From positions 18,688 to 82,687 of the forward strand of contig JADZAS010000010.1 of assembly GCA_020852515.1 (NCBI GenBank): a stretch of 64,000 nt of DNA, written 5' to 3'. A program made the translations under genes and the position numbers. Position 1 is the stretch's first letter; each line of letters begins with the position of its first letter. The notes under the pieces are model-generated. The model ran no database searches. It was not told the origin of the DNA and saw only the letters and a program-made list of their open reading frames with translations. This stretch comes from Phycisphaerales bacterium (lineage in GTDB: Bacteria > Planctomycetota > Phycisphaerae > Phycisphaerales > UBA5793). Below are positions 23,656 to 32,327 of the stretch, in pieces.

Positions 23656-24084
23656 TCAATCCGGCCAGCACCGCTGCAGTTCCTGCGGCAGATTGCTGAT
23701 CACACCACAGATCTCGCCGGCGCTCACGTGCCGGTTGAGCAGCTTGAACACGGCCTCGATCACCTGTTCGACGGGCATGTCGAACACGCGGCCGGCGCGG
23801 ACACACACCTGCTCGCACAACTCGCTTTGCCGGTGAATGCGCGTGGGCGTGGCGGCCGGCTTCCAGCCTTCGTAGAACAGGCCGCGGATCAGCATCGGCA
23901 ACTGCGCCGCCAGTTGCACCGCCTGATCAGCCGGCAGCCGGTCGCGCAGCGCATGCAACGTGCCCCGCAAAGCCGCGTACGCCTGCTGCGGATCGCAGTC
24001 GAGGTCGCGCTGGAGTTCGTGAATCCACTCCTCGCTCTTGTGTACGGTGGCGGAGAATACGTCATGGGCAGTGGTTGCGGTCAT
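23656..24084 (-). CDS. DUF2267 family protein
   Basis: The protein has 142 residues from MTATTAHDVFSATVHK, with GAGGTG five bases upstream. It matches the DUF2267 pattern: SEEWIHELQRDL, AYAALRGTLHALRDRL, QAVQLAAQLPMLIRGLFYEGWKP, then a helical C-terminal half. The family is all-helical, has no known catalytic activity and is often encoded next to CBS-domain and stress-response genes. Here it is 52 bases downstream of a CBS protein on the same strand, so the two probably form an operon. No signal peptide or cofactor site is seen. Confidence 0.85.
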   Translation of the reverse strand: MTATTAHDVFSATVHKSEEWIHELQRDLDCDPQQAYAALRGTLHALRDRLPADQAVQLAAQLPMLIRGLFYEGWKPAATPTRIHRQSELCEQVCVRAGRVFDMPVEQVIEAVFKLLNRHVSAGEICGVISNLPQELQRCWPD

Positions 24085-24136
24085 CGGTTCACCTCTTCCT
24101 CGAGTTCGGTTCGCTGGAGCAAGCAGATGCAGTCCA

Positions 24137-24622
24137 TCAGCGGTGCTTCGCTTCAGCCGGGGCGGCAAGCACGCCGAGGAGATCGAGCGTCGTGATGATC
24201 CCTTCAGGAAAGCCCTCGCCGTCGATGACCACAACCCGGTGCACTCCGGCGTCGCACATGAGGCGGGCGATCTCCTGTGCCGTGGCCTCCGGCTTGACCG
24301 TGATCGGCTCCTCCGCCATGCACTCCTCGACGAGAATCTCCGTCGCGGGCACGGCCTCTCCGATGTCCTCGCCCGACTCTTCGAGCGACTCGAAGAAGAA
24401 CGCCGGAGCGACGGCCATGCCGCCCTCGGCCAGGCGGCGAACCAAGTCCGTCTTGGAAATCACCCCCACCATCCGACCTGACTCATCGACCACGGGCGCG
24501 CCGGAGATGTCGTTCTCGACCAGCAGGCGCGACACCTGCCGAAGCGTCATCGAAGGCGCGGCGCACACCGGATCAGTTGACATGATCTCGCGAGCCGTAG
24601 TTCCCATGCGGATTCTGGTCAT
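24137..24622 (-). CDS. CBS-pair protein
   Basis: The protein has 161 residues from MTRIRMGTTAREIMS; AGGAGC precedes the ATG. Two CBS motifs are present: TAREIMSTDPVCAAPSMTLRQVSRLLVENDISGAPVVDESGRMVGVISKTDL (described here by its ends, residues 8-60) and VEECMAEEPITVKPEA to GIITTLDLL. Between them an insertion of about 35 residues is rich in Glu and Phe. CBS pairs bind adenosine nucleotides and usually regulate partner proteins. As a stand-alone pair in an operon with DUF2267 it may be an energy or stress sensor. Motif assignment is firm; ligand unknown. Confidence 0.88.
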   Translation of the reverse strand: MTRIRMGTTAREIMSTDPVCAAPSMTLRQVSRLLVENDISGAPVVDESGRMVGVISKTDLVRRLAEGGMAVAPAFFFESLEESGEDIGEAVPATEILVEECMAEEPITVKPEATAQEIARLMCDAGVHRVVVIDGEGFPEGIITTLDLLGVLAAPAEAKHR

Positions 24623-24882
24623 GGCGATGCTCCTTGCGAGCGGCTGAAATCGCCGACTGCTCACTTCGATGCTACTCGGTTGGCTGCCTCGCGCAAGCAG
24701 GGAAAACGCCCATACTTGTCGAGCCGGCACATCGCACAAAGGCGGCGCCGGAAGCGCGCTGGCGCCGCACACTGTTTCGATGGCGATCGAGCCAGCCCGC
24801 CCGCACCGAACGGGCGCCGCAGAAACGCTACGTCTCTCCCGACCCATTGCTCGCCGTTCAACTACACTTCATCAGAGGTTGC

Positions 24883-25548
24883 ATGCCCCGGCACGAGCCG
24901 CTCACTTCCGGCCCCGGTGTTCGCGACGCCGACGGACGGCGCCGTGCCGGGTGGCTCACCTGGCCGAACCTGCTCACTTGCTCACGCATTGTCGGCTCTG
25001 TCGTGCTGTTTATTCTCGCTGGACTTGGCCAGGAGACTCTCTTCTTCTGGTTGCTGGGTGTGATGCTCTTCACCGACTGGCTCGACGGCCGCCTGGCGAT
25101 CCTGCTCGACCAGTGCTCGGTGATCGGCGCCCGCCTCGACAGCATCGCCGATGCGCTCATGTATTCGTCGCTGCTCTTTGCCGTGGCGATGCTCCGCCCG
25201 GAGTTTGCCCAGCGGAACTCAATTCTGATTGCGGTGATGATGACCAGTTACGCGGTTTCGGTCTTTGCCGCGCTCTTCCGCTTCGGGCGCCTGCCGGCGT
25301 ACCACACCTGGGCGGCCAAGATGTGCTGGGTGTTCATCCTCGGCGCCGCCATCACCATCTTCGCGCGCGGCCCGGACTGGCCGGCGTGGTTGGCGATGAG
25401 CGTGGTCATCCTCACCAACATTGAAGAGACGCTCATCACGATGGCCCTGCCGGCCTGGCGCGCCGACGTGCGATCGATCTTCACCATCCGGCGTCGATCG
25501 GCTCGCGGGCGCACCTCGCCGGCGGCGGGCGTCGGGCCCGCCGGGTAG
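24883..25548 (+). CDS. CDP-alcohol phosphatidyltransferase family membrane enzyme
   Basis: The protein has 221 residues from MPRHEPLTSGPGV, with AGAGG four bases upstream. Five or six hydrophobic spans are seen. The signature D-x2-D-G-x2-A-R-x8-G-x3-D-x3-D is present at DWLDGRLAILLDQCSVIGARLDSIAD, except that the Arg of AR is Ile. These enzymes join a CDP-activated lipid and an alcohol such as glycerol phosphate, serine or inositol; the metal-binding Asp residues are intact. The missing Arg may alter the acceptor. The stop is one base from the start of the sugar ABC ATPase, so the gene may share its transcript, although no functional link is evident. Confidence 0.8.
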   Translation: MPRHEPLTSGPGVRDADGRRRAGWLTWPNLLTCSRIVGSVVLFILAGLGQETLFFWLLGVMLFTDWLDGRLAILLDQCSVIGARLDSIADALMYSSLLFAVAMLRPEFAQRNSILIAVMMTSYAVSVFAALFRFGRLPAYHTWAAKMCWVFILGAAITIFARGPDWPAWLAMSVVILTNIEETLITMALPAWRADVRSIFTIRRRSARGRTSPAAGVGPAG

Positions 25549-25549
25549 C

Positions 25550-27106
25550 ATGTACGCGATGCCCGTTGCGTCGCATCCTCCATTCACCGCTGCCGCACTG
25601 TTCGAAATGGAGGGCATCAGCAAGTCATTCGGCGGACAGCGGGTGCTGCGCGAGGTCAGTTTCGACCTGCACTGCGGCGAAGTCCACGTTCTGGCGGGCG
25701 AGAACGGCGCCGGCAAGAGCACGCTGATGCGCATACTCGGCGGCGCTCTGCGCGCCGATGCAGGCCGGATCGACGTCGCGGGCCGCCCGGCATCGCTGCG
25801 CAGTCCGCGCGACGCGGCTGCGCACGGCGTCGCCATCATCCACCAGGAACTCTCGCTCGTCGGGTCCATGTCCATCGCCGACAATCTCTTCCTCGGCCGT
25901 GAACCATCAACCGCGGGCTGGCTTCGTCGAGCCGGCTCGCTGGAGCGCAGCCGCGCATTGCTCGCGCGCGTGGGGCTGCACGTTGACCCCCGCCGCACGG
26001 TGGACAGCCTGGCCATCTCAACGCAACAACTCGTCGAGATCGCCAAGGCTCTGGCGCTCGATGCCCGCATCATCGTCATGGATGAACCGACCAGTGCGCT
26101 CAGCGAGCCCGAGGTGCGCCACCTTTTCACCCGGATTGCCGATCTGAAGGGCGCCGGCTGCGGCGTCATCTACATCACCCACCGTCTCGAAGAGATTTAC
26201 GCCATCGCCGATCGCATCTCGGTGCTGCGCGACGGCCGGCTCATCGCCACGCGCCGCGCCGCGGACCTCCCGGCCGGCGAACTCGTGCGCCTCATGGTCG
26301 GGCGCTCGATGAGCGAGCAGGCGCCGCGGCGCGCCGCGGCCAACGGCGATGTGCGCCTGCGCGTAAGCCACTGCACCGTCCGCGGGGCTCGGCCCGGCCT
26401 GCCGCCCGTCGTCCGCGACGTGTCACTGCAGGTCCATCGCGGCGAGATCCTGGGGCTGGTCGGTCTCGAAGGCTCGGGCGTGAGCGAACTGCTCTGGACC
26501 ATCTTCGGCGCGTTCGCCGATCGCGGCACCGCCCGCGTCGAAATCGACGGCCGGCCCGCGTGCATCCACTCGCCTCGCGCCGCCATCGCCGCCGGCCTCG
26601 CCCTCGTCACCAACGACCGCAAGCGCACGGGGCTGGTGCCGGCGATGGACATCATCGCCAATTCCACTCTGGCGACGCTGCCGAGGCTAAGCCCGGCGGG
26701 CTGGATCGATCGCGCTGCCGAGGCGCAGCAGGCGCGCGAATCGGCGCGGCAACTCAATCTATCAGCCGCGTCGCTGCGCCAGCGCGTCGCGACGCTCTCG
26801 GGCGGAAATCAGCAGAAGGTCGTTCTCGCTCGCTGGATGGGCGCCGATCCGAGCATCCTGCTGCTTGATGATCCGACGCGCGGCGTGGACGTCGGCGCCA
26901 AGCACGAGATCTACCTGCTCATGAACCGATGGAGCGAGCAAGGCCGGAGCATCGTCTTCAGTTCGTCGGAGTGGCTCGAATTGCTCCAGGTAAGCCACCG
27001 CATTATGGTGATGCATCGCGGCCGCGTCGCCGCGTCGTTCGAAGGCGGCCGGGCCGGGCCCGCCGAACTGCTCCGCGCCGCGATGGGTTCAACTGCCGAT
27101 GCCTGA
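25550..27106 (+). CDS. Sugar ABC transporter ATPase, RbsA/MglA type
   Basis: The protein has 518 residues and two fused ABC domains. Domain 1 has Walker A GENGAGKST, Q-loop HQELSLVGSM, signature STQQLVEIAKAL and Walker B IIVMDEPTSAL. Domain 2 has a degenerate Walker A (GLEGSGVSELL, no GKS), signature LSGGNQQKVVLARW and Walker B ILLLDDPTRGVDVGA. A degenerate second Walker A is usual in this family. It energises import of a monosaccharide together with the permease (8-base overlap) and binding protein that follow. The ATG at 25550 is chosen; ATGs at 25559 and 25607 are possible. Confidence 0.92.
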   Translation: MYAMPVASHPPFTAAALFEMEGISKSFGGQRVLREVSFDLHCGEVHVLAGENGAGKSTLMRILGGALRADAGRIDVAGRPASLRSPRDAAAHGVAIIHQELSLVGSMSIADNLFLGREPSTAGWLRRAGSLERSRALLARVGLHVDPRRTVDSLAISTQQLVEIAKALALDARIIVMDEPTSALSEPEVRHLFTRIADLKGAGCGVIYITHRLEEIYAIADRISVLRDGRLIATRRAADLPAGELVRLMVGRSMSEQAPRRAAANGDVRLRVSHCTVRGARPGLPPVVRDVSLQVHRGEILGLVGLEGSGVSELLWTIFGAFADRGTARVEIDGRPACIHSPRAAIAAGLALVTNDRKRTGLVPAMDIIANSTLATLPRLSPAGWIDRAAEAQQARESARQLNLSAASLRQRVATLSGGNQQKVVLARWMGADPSILLLDDPTRGVDVGAKHEIYLLMNRWSEQGRSIVFSSSEWLELLQVSHRIMVMHRGRVAASFEGGRAGPAELLRAAMGSTADA

Positions 27107-28136
27107 AGCGCCGGACAACCCGACTGCGCTGCTCGCGCTCGAACATCGCGAGCGGTCCGGCTGGCGCGCCTGGATCACCAGTTCCTCGGCGACGGCATTG
27201 CTCGCCCTGTGTTTTGTCCTGCTCATCGGCGTCATCTTCTCGGGCGACGGCGCTTTCTACAAGTGGAACACGCATCGCGATGCGCTGCGCCAGGCGTCGG
27301 TCTACGGCATGCTCGCGTGCGGCATGACGTTCGTCATTATCACGGCCGGGATCGATCTCTCGGTGGGCAGCGTGCTGGCGCTGGTCGCCGTGGCCTTTTC
27401 GATTCTGAGCATTCACTGGTCGTGGTCGCCCTGGCTGGCCGTTCCGGCGTGTCTGGCGCTGGGCGCTGCATGTGGCGCCGCTTCAGGCGGCATCATCGCG
27501 CGGCTGCGCATTCAGCCGTTCATCGTTACGCTGGCGATGATGGTCTTTGCGCGCGGGCTGGCCAAGAGCATCAGCGGCGGCAGAAAGGTTTCGACGGCGA
27601 TGCAACTGCCCGACGGCTCCTGGACCGCCGCCGACGTGCCGCACGTGTTTCGGACCATCGACTCGCGCCTGCTGGGCGACAATGTCTCCGTCGTCAGCCT
27701 GATCTTCCTCGCGTGCGTGCTCGTCTCGTGGATCATCCTGTCGCGCCTGCGCTGGGGGCGCTATCTCTACGCCATCGGCGGCAATGAGGAAGCAGCGCGG
27801 CTCTCGGGCGTGCCGGTCACCATGATGAAAGTCCTCGCCTACGCGCTGGCGGGAGTCTTCTCGGCCGTCGCCGGCCTGTGCCAGGCGGCGCAGGAGCAGC
27901 AGGGCGACCCGGAGGCGGGCATCGGCTATGAACTCACCGCCATCGCCATCGTCGTCATCGGCGGCACCAATCTGATGGGCGGTCGCGGCGGGATCGGCCT
28001 GACCCTGCTGGGCACGCTCACGATCGGCTATCTCGATAAGATCCTCAGCATCAACGCCGTCCCCGAGGCCAGCCGGCTGATGCTCACCGGCGTCATCGTC
28101 ATCGTCGCCGTACTTCTCCAGCGGCGCACAGATTAG
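27099..28136 (+). CDS. Sugar ABC transporter permease, RbsC type
   Basis: The protein has 345 residues. It is highly hydrophobic with about ten spans and the family motifs GMTFVIITAGIDLSVGSVLAL, IQPFIVTLAMMVFARG and YAIGGNEEAARLSGV. A segment of about 60 residues between two spans (KSISGGRKVSTAMQLPDGSWTAAD) is longer and more polar than in E. coli RbsC and would be periplasmic. It overlaps the ATPase gene by 8 bases and is followed 17 bases later by the binding-protein gene. Function is passage of a monosaccharide, probably a pentose, deoxyhexose or furanose. Confidence 0.92.
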   Translation: MPEAPDNPTALLALEHRERSGWRAWITSSSATALLALCFVLLIGVIFSGDGAFYKWNTHRDALRQASVYGMLACGMTFVIITAGIDLSVGSVLALVAVAFSILSIHWSWSPWLAVPACLALGAACGAASGGIIARLRIQPFIVTLAMMVFARGLAKSISGGRKVSTAMQLPDGSWTAADVPHVFRTIDSRLLGDNVSVVSLIFLACVLVSWIILSRLRWGRYLYAIGGNEEAARLSGVPVTMMKVLAYALAGVFSAVAGLCQAAQEQQGDPEAGIGYELTAIAIVVIGGTNLMGGRGGIGLTLLGTLTIGYLDKILSINAVPEASRLMLTGVIVIVAVLLQRRTD

Positions 28137-28153
28137 CCAGACAGGTGGTCCAC

Positions 28154-29122
28154 ATGAAACACGCTGCGTTCCTCAGATTGCTCGTTTCGCTGCTGCTGAT
28201 CGCGCCGGCTGCGGCGGGCTGCAAGCGCTCGACGCCGACCTCCTCCAGCGGCGGCGCCTCATCCGGCGCCGGGGCCTCGTACACCATCGGCATGAGCCAG
28301 TGCAATCTCGGCGAACCGTGGCGCGTGCAGATGAATGATGATGTCCGCAAAGCTGCTGAGGCGCACACGGAACTCAAGATGATCTTCAAGGACGCACAGA
28401 ACGACACCCTCAAGCAGCGCGCTCACGTTGAAGAGTTCGTCAGCGCCGGCGTCGATCTCATCATCATCAGCCCCAAGGAGGCCCAGCCGCTCACCGAGCC
28501 CGTCGCCAAGGCGGTGCAGGCCGGCATTCCTGTTATCGTGCTCGACCGACGCGTGATCGGTGATGAATACACCTGCTTCATCGGCGCCGACAACAAACTC
28601 ATCGGCCGCAAGGCCGGCGAGTGGATCGTCCAGACCCTCGGCGGCAAGGGCAACGTCGTCGAACTCAAAGGCCTCATGACCTCCACACCCGGCCAGGATC
28701 GTCACTCCGGTTTCCGCGAAGCCATCAAGGGCAGCGAGATCAACATCATCTTCGAAGCCGACATGAAATGGCTCGAACCCGATGCGCGCAAGGAGATGGA
28801 GTCGGCCCTGTCACGCTTCGACAACATCGATCTCGTCTACGCCCACAATGACCCGGGAGCCCACGGCGCGTATCTCGCCGCCCAGGCCGCGGGTCGCGCA
28901 GACAAGATCAAGTTCGTCGGCATTGATGCGCTGCCGCAGGAAGGCGTCGTCTATGTGAAGCAAGGCATCCTCGCCGCCACGTTCCAGTATCCGACCGGCG
29001 GCGCTGAAGCGATCGACATGGCCCTCAAGATCCTGCAGGGCGAAACCGTGCCGAAAGAAATCACGCTGGGCTCGCGCGTCTTCACCAGCGAAAACGTCGA
29101 AACCGGCGGCGATCCGATTTGA
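28154..29122 (+). CDS. Sugar-binding lipoprotein of the ribose/galactose type
   Basis: The protein has 322 residues from MKHAAFLRLLVSLLLIAP; AGGTGG lies five bases upstream. A lipobox (AAGC, Cys at about 22) and a Ser/Gly-rich linker precede a periplasmic-binding-protein type I fold: YTIGMSQCNLGEPW, EFVSAGVDLIIISPKEA, GIPVIVLDRRV, NIDLVYAHNDPGAHGAYLAAQ and GVVYVKQGILAATFQYP. Aromatic and Asp/Asn positions typical of sugar contact (W51-like, DRR, ND) are present. It is the receptor for the ATPase and permease upstream and directly precedes a GH116-like enzyme, so its sugar may be the product of that enzyme or its neighbour. Confidence 0.9.
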   Translation: MKHAAFLRLLVSLLLIAPAAAGCKRSTPTSSSGGASSGAGASYTIGMSQCNLGEPWRVQMNDDVRKAAEAHTELKMIFKDAQNDTLKQRAHVEEFVSAGVDLIIISPKEAQPLTEPVAKAVQAGIPVIVLDRRVIGDEYTCFIGADNKLIGRKAGEWIVQTLGGKGNVVELKGLMTSTPGQDRHSGFREAIKGSEINIIFEADMKWLEPDARKEMESALSRFDNIDLVYAHNDPGAHGAYLAAQAAGRADKIKFVGIDALPQEGVVYVKQGILAATFQYPTGGAEAIDMALKILQGETVPKEITLGSRVFTSENVETGGDPI

Positions 29123-29179
29123 GGTCCTGAACGCCGCGCGGCGCCACCCGCGGCGGCGCTCTGTGCGCGGAGATTACGC

Positions 29180-32100
29180 ATGGCCACTCCGGAATCCAAC
29201 GCATCAACATGTGACTGCAGTGGATCATGCCTGCCCACCCGCCGGCAGTTCCTCCACGCGACGGGAGCTGGGTTGACTGCTCTGACCCTGCCGGGTCTCT
29301 CGCAGGCCATCATGGCTGGGCCGTTCGAACAGCCGGATGGAATCTCCCACTTCGTCCCGGCCGACAAAAAACTCGCCGCAGAGTGGGTCGCAGCGCTGAC
29401 GCAGCGCGGCCAGCCGCGCGTTTGTCGCGGCGACGATCTCAAGTACATCGGCATGCCGGTGGGCGGCGTCGCAGCCGGCCAGCTCTACCTCCTCGGCGAC
29501 GGCACGCTCGGCTGTTGGCAGATCTTCAACCAGCAGTACTTCAGCGGCTACGGGCGCGACAACTACGACCTGCCGCCCGCCGCGTCCCCCATCGAGCAGG
29601 GCTTTGCGATCGTCATCGACGACGGCGGCACGAACACCGTTCGACGCCTGTCGTCAGCCGGCTTCCGCAGCGTCGAGTTCGCCGGCCGCTATCCCATCGC
29701 CGACGTGCACTACGCCGCGGCGGACTGCCCGGCGAAGGTGCACCTGGAGGCCTTCTCGCCGTTCATCCCGCTCAACGCGCCCGACAGCACACTGCCCGCG
29801 ACCATCTTCAATCTCACCGTTCGCAATACGTCGAATCGCACCGTTGCAGTCGGCGTGCTTACGTGGCTGGAGAACGCGATCTGCCATCACAATGGAAAGT
29901 ACCTGCGGGCTCAGCGCGTCGGTCGCGTTGAGTCGCGCAAGGGGCGCGGCGCCATCGTCCACTCCATGCGGCCGCTGCCCAAGCCAGCGCAGCCGATCCG
30001 TGAACCCATCGTGCTCGCCGACTTCGAAGGCGCGGATTATGGCAACTGGAGGGTCGAGGGCCCGGCCTTCGGCGCCGGGCCTTCGCACGGCACGCTTGCC
30101 AACCAGCAGCGCGTCAGCGGCTTTCAGGGCCAGGGCCTCGTGAACACCTTCCTCGGCGGCGATGGACCAACCGGCCGGCTGACCAGCCCCGAATTCGAGA
30201 TCAGCCGCCATTACCTCAACTTCATGATCGGCGGCGGCGACCACAAAGGCCAGACCTGCATCAACCTGCTCGTGAACGGCAAAGTCGTTCGCACCTCCAC
30301 GGGCCGCAACCAGGAACTGCTGCGCTGGGATTCGTGGGATGTCCGCGAGTTGGCCGGGAGCAAGGCAGCCATTGAGATCGTGGACGCCCACTCCGGCGGC
30401 TGGGGCCACATCAACATCGACCACATCGAACTCGCCGACGAGTCGCGCTTCGGCCCAAGCGGCCCGCTCGAAGAACTTGACGACTACGGTACGATGACGC
30501 TCATGTACGATGGACCCTTCGTCGGCAGCGCGGATGTCGCTCGCTCCGCATCCAAACTCGGCGGCGTTGCGGCACCGATCTCAGATCGCAACTTCACCTG
30601 CGACGCCGATGTGCGCCGCTCCATCGGGCTGCAGGCTGACTCCGTAGAACTTGAGCCCGGCGCGGCCCACACCTTCACCTTCGTCCTCGCCTGGCACTTT
30701 CCCAATCGCTCCGGCGTCGGGCAGCAGTATGCGAGCCGTTTCGCCGATGCAGCGCACGTTGCTACCGATGTCTTCGACCATTCCAAACGACTCACCGAGG
30801 ACACGCGCCTCTGGGTCAAGACCTTCTACGAAGACAGCACCCTGCCGTGGTGGCTGCTCGACCGTCTGCACTCGACGGTCTGCAACCTCGCGACCGGCAC
30901 GACGCAGTGGTGGAAGTCCGGCCGCTTCTGGGCGTGGGAGGGCGTCGGCTGCTGCTCAGGCACCTGCACCCACGTCTGGAACTACGAGCACGCCATGGCC
31001 CGACTGCTTCCCGAACTCGAACGCAGTGTCCGCGAGAATCAGGACCTCGGCGCAGCGCTTCACGAAGATGGTCTTGTCGGCTTCCGCGGCGAGCGAAACA
31101 ACGCCTATGCCGCCGATGGTCAGGCCGGCACCGTGCTCAAGTGCTACCGCGAGCATCTCATGTCGCCCGACGACGCGTTTCTCAAACGCAACTGGCCCAA
31201 CATCAAGAACGTGCTGCTTTATTCGATCACACAGGACGGCAACGACGACGGCCTGATCGAAAGCAGTCAGCACAACACCTACGACATCAACTTCTTCGGA
31301 CCCAACACCTTCGTCGGCTCGCTCTATCTCGCGGCCCTTCGCGCCGGCGAAGAGATGGCCCGCCTCATGGGTGAGATCGACTTTGCCCATCGCCTGCATC
31401 GCATCTTCGAGAACGGCCGCGACCTGTCGGTGAAGCAACTCTACAACGGCGAGTACTTCATCCAGCAGGTCGATCTCGCGGCCCATCCGCGCGATCAATA
31501 CGGCCAAGGGTGTCTGTCCGATCAACTCTTCGGCCAGGGCTGGGCTCATCAACTCGGCCTCGGTCCCATCTATCCGCCGGAACTCGTGCTCACCGCGCTC
31601 CAGTCGATCTGGAAGTACAACTGGGCGCCCGACGTGCGCCCGCAGAACGAAGCGCATCATCCGGAGCGCTGGTTCGCGCGGCCAGGCGATGCGGGTCTGT
31701 TCACCTGCACCTGGCCCAAGTCGGAGTATCTGGCGCAGGGCGTGCGCTACCGCGAAGAAGTCTGGACCGGCATCGAGTACCAGGTGGCCGGCCACATGAT
31801 CTGGGACGGCTTGCTCAGAGAGGGCCTGGCGATCTGCCGCGCGATTCATGATCGCTATCACCCGAGCAGGCGCAACCCATTCAACGAAGTCGAGTGCGGC
31901 GACCACTATGCCCGCGCCCTGGCCAGTTGGGGCGTGTATCTCGCGCTGTGCGGCTTCGAGTACGACGGACCGCGCGGACATATCGGTTTCGCACCCCGGC
32001 TCGCTCCAGAGAACTTCAAAGCGGCGTTCACTGCCGCCGAGGGTTGGGGCTCATTCGCCCAGACCAACGACGCGCAAGGGCATCGTGTTGCCATTGACAT

Positions 32101-32302
32101 GCGCTGGGGGCAACTGCAATTGTCGTCGGTCGCGATCGCACAGCCCGAGGCCGTCAGGCAAGCAAAGGGTCGACCCGTGGCCATGATCAATGACCGCATG
32201 ATCAATATGGAAATGAACATCGCCGATGGCCGCATTCACATTCAGTTTGACCCGCAGATCACGCTCGAAGCCGGCCAACGGCTCGAAATCCAACTCGCCT
32301 GA
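29180..32302 (+). CDS. GH116-like glycosidase with Tat signal and inserted beta-sandwich
   Basis: The protein has 1040 residues. A twin-arginine signal (PTRRQFLHATGAGLTAL) exports it folded. Residues 75-270 are the N-terminal beta domain (MPVGGVAAGQLYLLGDGTLGCWQ). Residues about 280-420 are an insertion beginning ADFEGADYGNW and ending WGHINIDHIELAD, which resembles the C-terminal sandwich of GH32 enzymes. The (alpha/alpha)6 catalytic domain follows. By motif alignment with GBA2 and TxGH116 the nucleophile would be Glu587 (AWEGVGC) and the acid/base Asp702 (HNTYDINF). Relatives cleave beta-glucosides, xylosides or glucosylceramide. It is 57 bases after the sugar-binding protein gene and 25 before the DUF2961 gene, so an operon is likely. 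The exact substrate is open. Confidence 0.85.
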   Translation: MATPESNASTCDCSGSCLPTRRQFLHATGAGLTALTLPGLSQAIMAGPFEQPDGISHFVPADKKLAAEWVAALTQRGQPRVCRGDDLKYIGMPVGGVAAGQLYLLGDGTLGCWQIFNQQYFSGYGRDNYDLPPAASPIEQGFAIVIDDGGTNTVRRLSSAGFRSVEFAGRYPIADVHYAAADCPAKVHLEAFSPFIPLNAPDSTLPATIFNLTVRNTSNRTVAVGVLTWLENAICHHNGKYLRAQRVGRVESRKGRGAIVHSMRPLPKPAQPIREPIVLADFEGADYGNWRVEGPAFGAGPSHGTLANQQRVSGFQGQGLVNTFLGGDGPTGRLTSPEFEISRHYLNFMIGGGDHKGQTCINLLVNGKVVRTSTGRNQELLRWDSWDVRELAGSKAAIEIVDAHSGGWGHINIDHIELADESRFGPSGPLEELDDYGTMTLMYDGPFVGSADVARSASKLGGVAAPISDRNFTCDADVRRSIGLQADSVELEPGAAHTFTFVLAWHFPNRSGVGQQYASRFADAAHVATDVFDHSKRLTEDTRLWVKTFYEDSTLPWWLLDRLHSTVCNLATGTTQWWKSGRFWAWEGVGCCSGTCTHVWNYEHAMARLLPELERSVRENQDLGAALHEDGLVGFRGERNNAYAADGQAGTVLKCYREHLMSPDDAFLKRNWPNIKNVLLYSITQDGNDDGLIESSQHNTYDINFFGPNTFVGSLYLAALRAGEEMARLMGEIDFAHRLHRIFENGRDLSVKQLYNGEYFIQQVDLAAHPRDQYGQGCLSDQLFGQGWAHQLGLGPIYPPELVLTALQSIWKYNWAPDVRPQNEAHHPERWFARPGDAGLFTCTWPKSEYLAQGVRYREEVWTGIEYQVAGHMIWDGLLREGLAICRAIHDRYHPSRRNPFNEVECGDHYARALASWGVYLALCGFEYDGPRGHIGFAPRLAPENFKAAFTAAEGWGSFAQTNDAQGHRVAIDMRWGQLQLSSVAIAQPEAVRQAKGRPVAMINDRMINMEMNIADGRIHIQFDPQITLEAGQRLEIQLA

Positions 32303-32327
32303 TGAATCCTGACATCGAGGACCTGGC

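Noticed and set aside
23447..23818. N-terminal extension of the FG-GAP protein
   Set aside because: A clear signal peptide begins at 23446; the upstream text is Arg/Gly-rich and antisense to the DUF2267 gene region.
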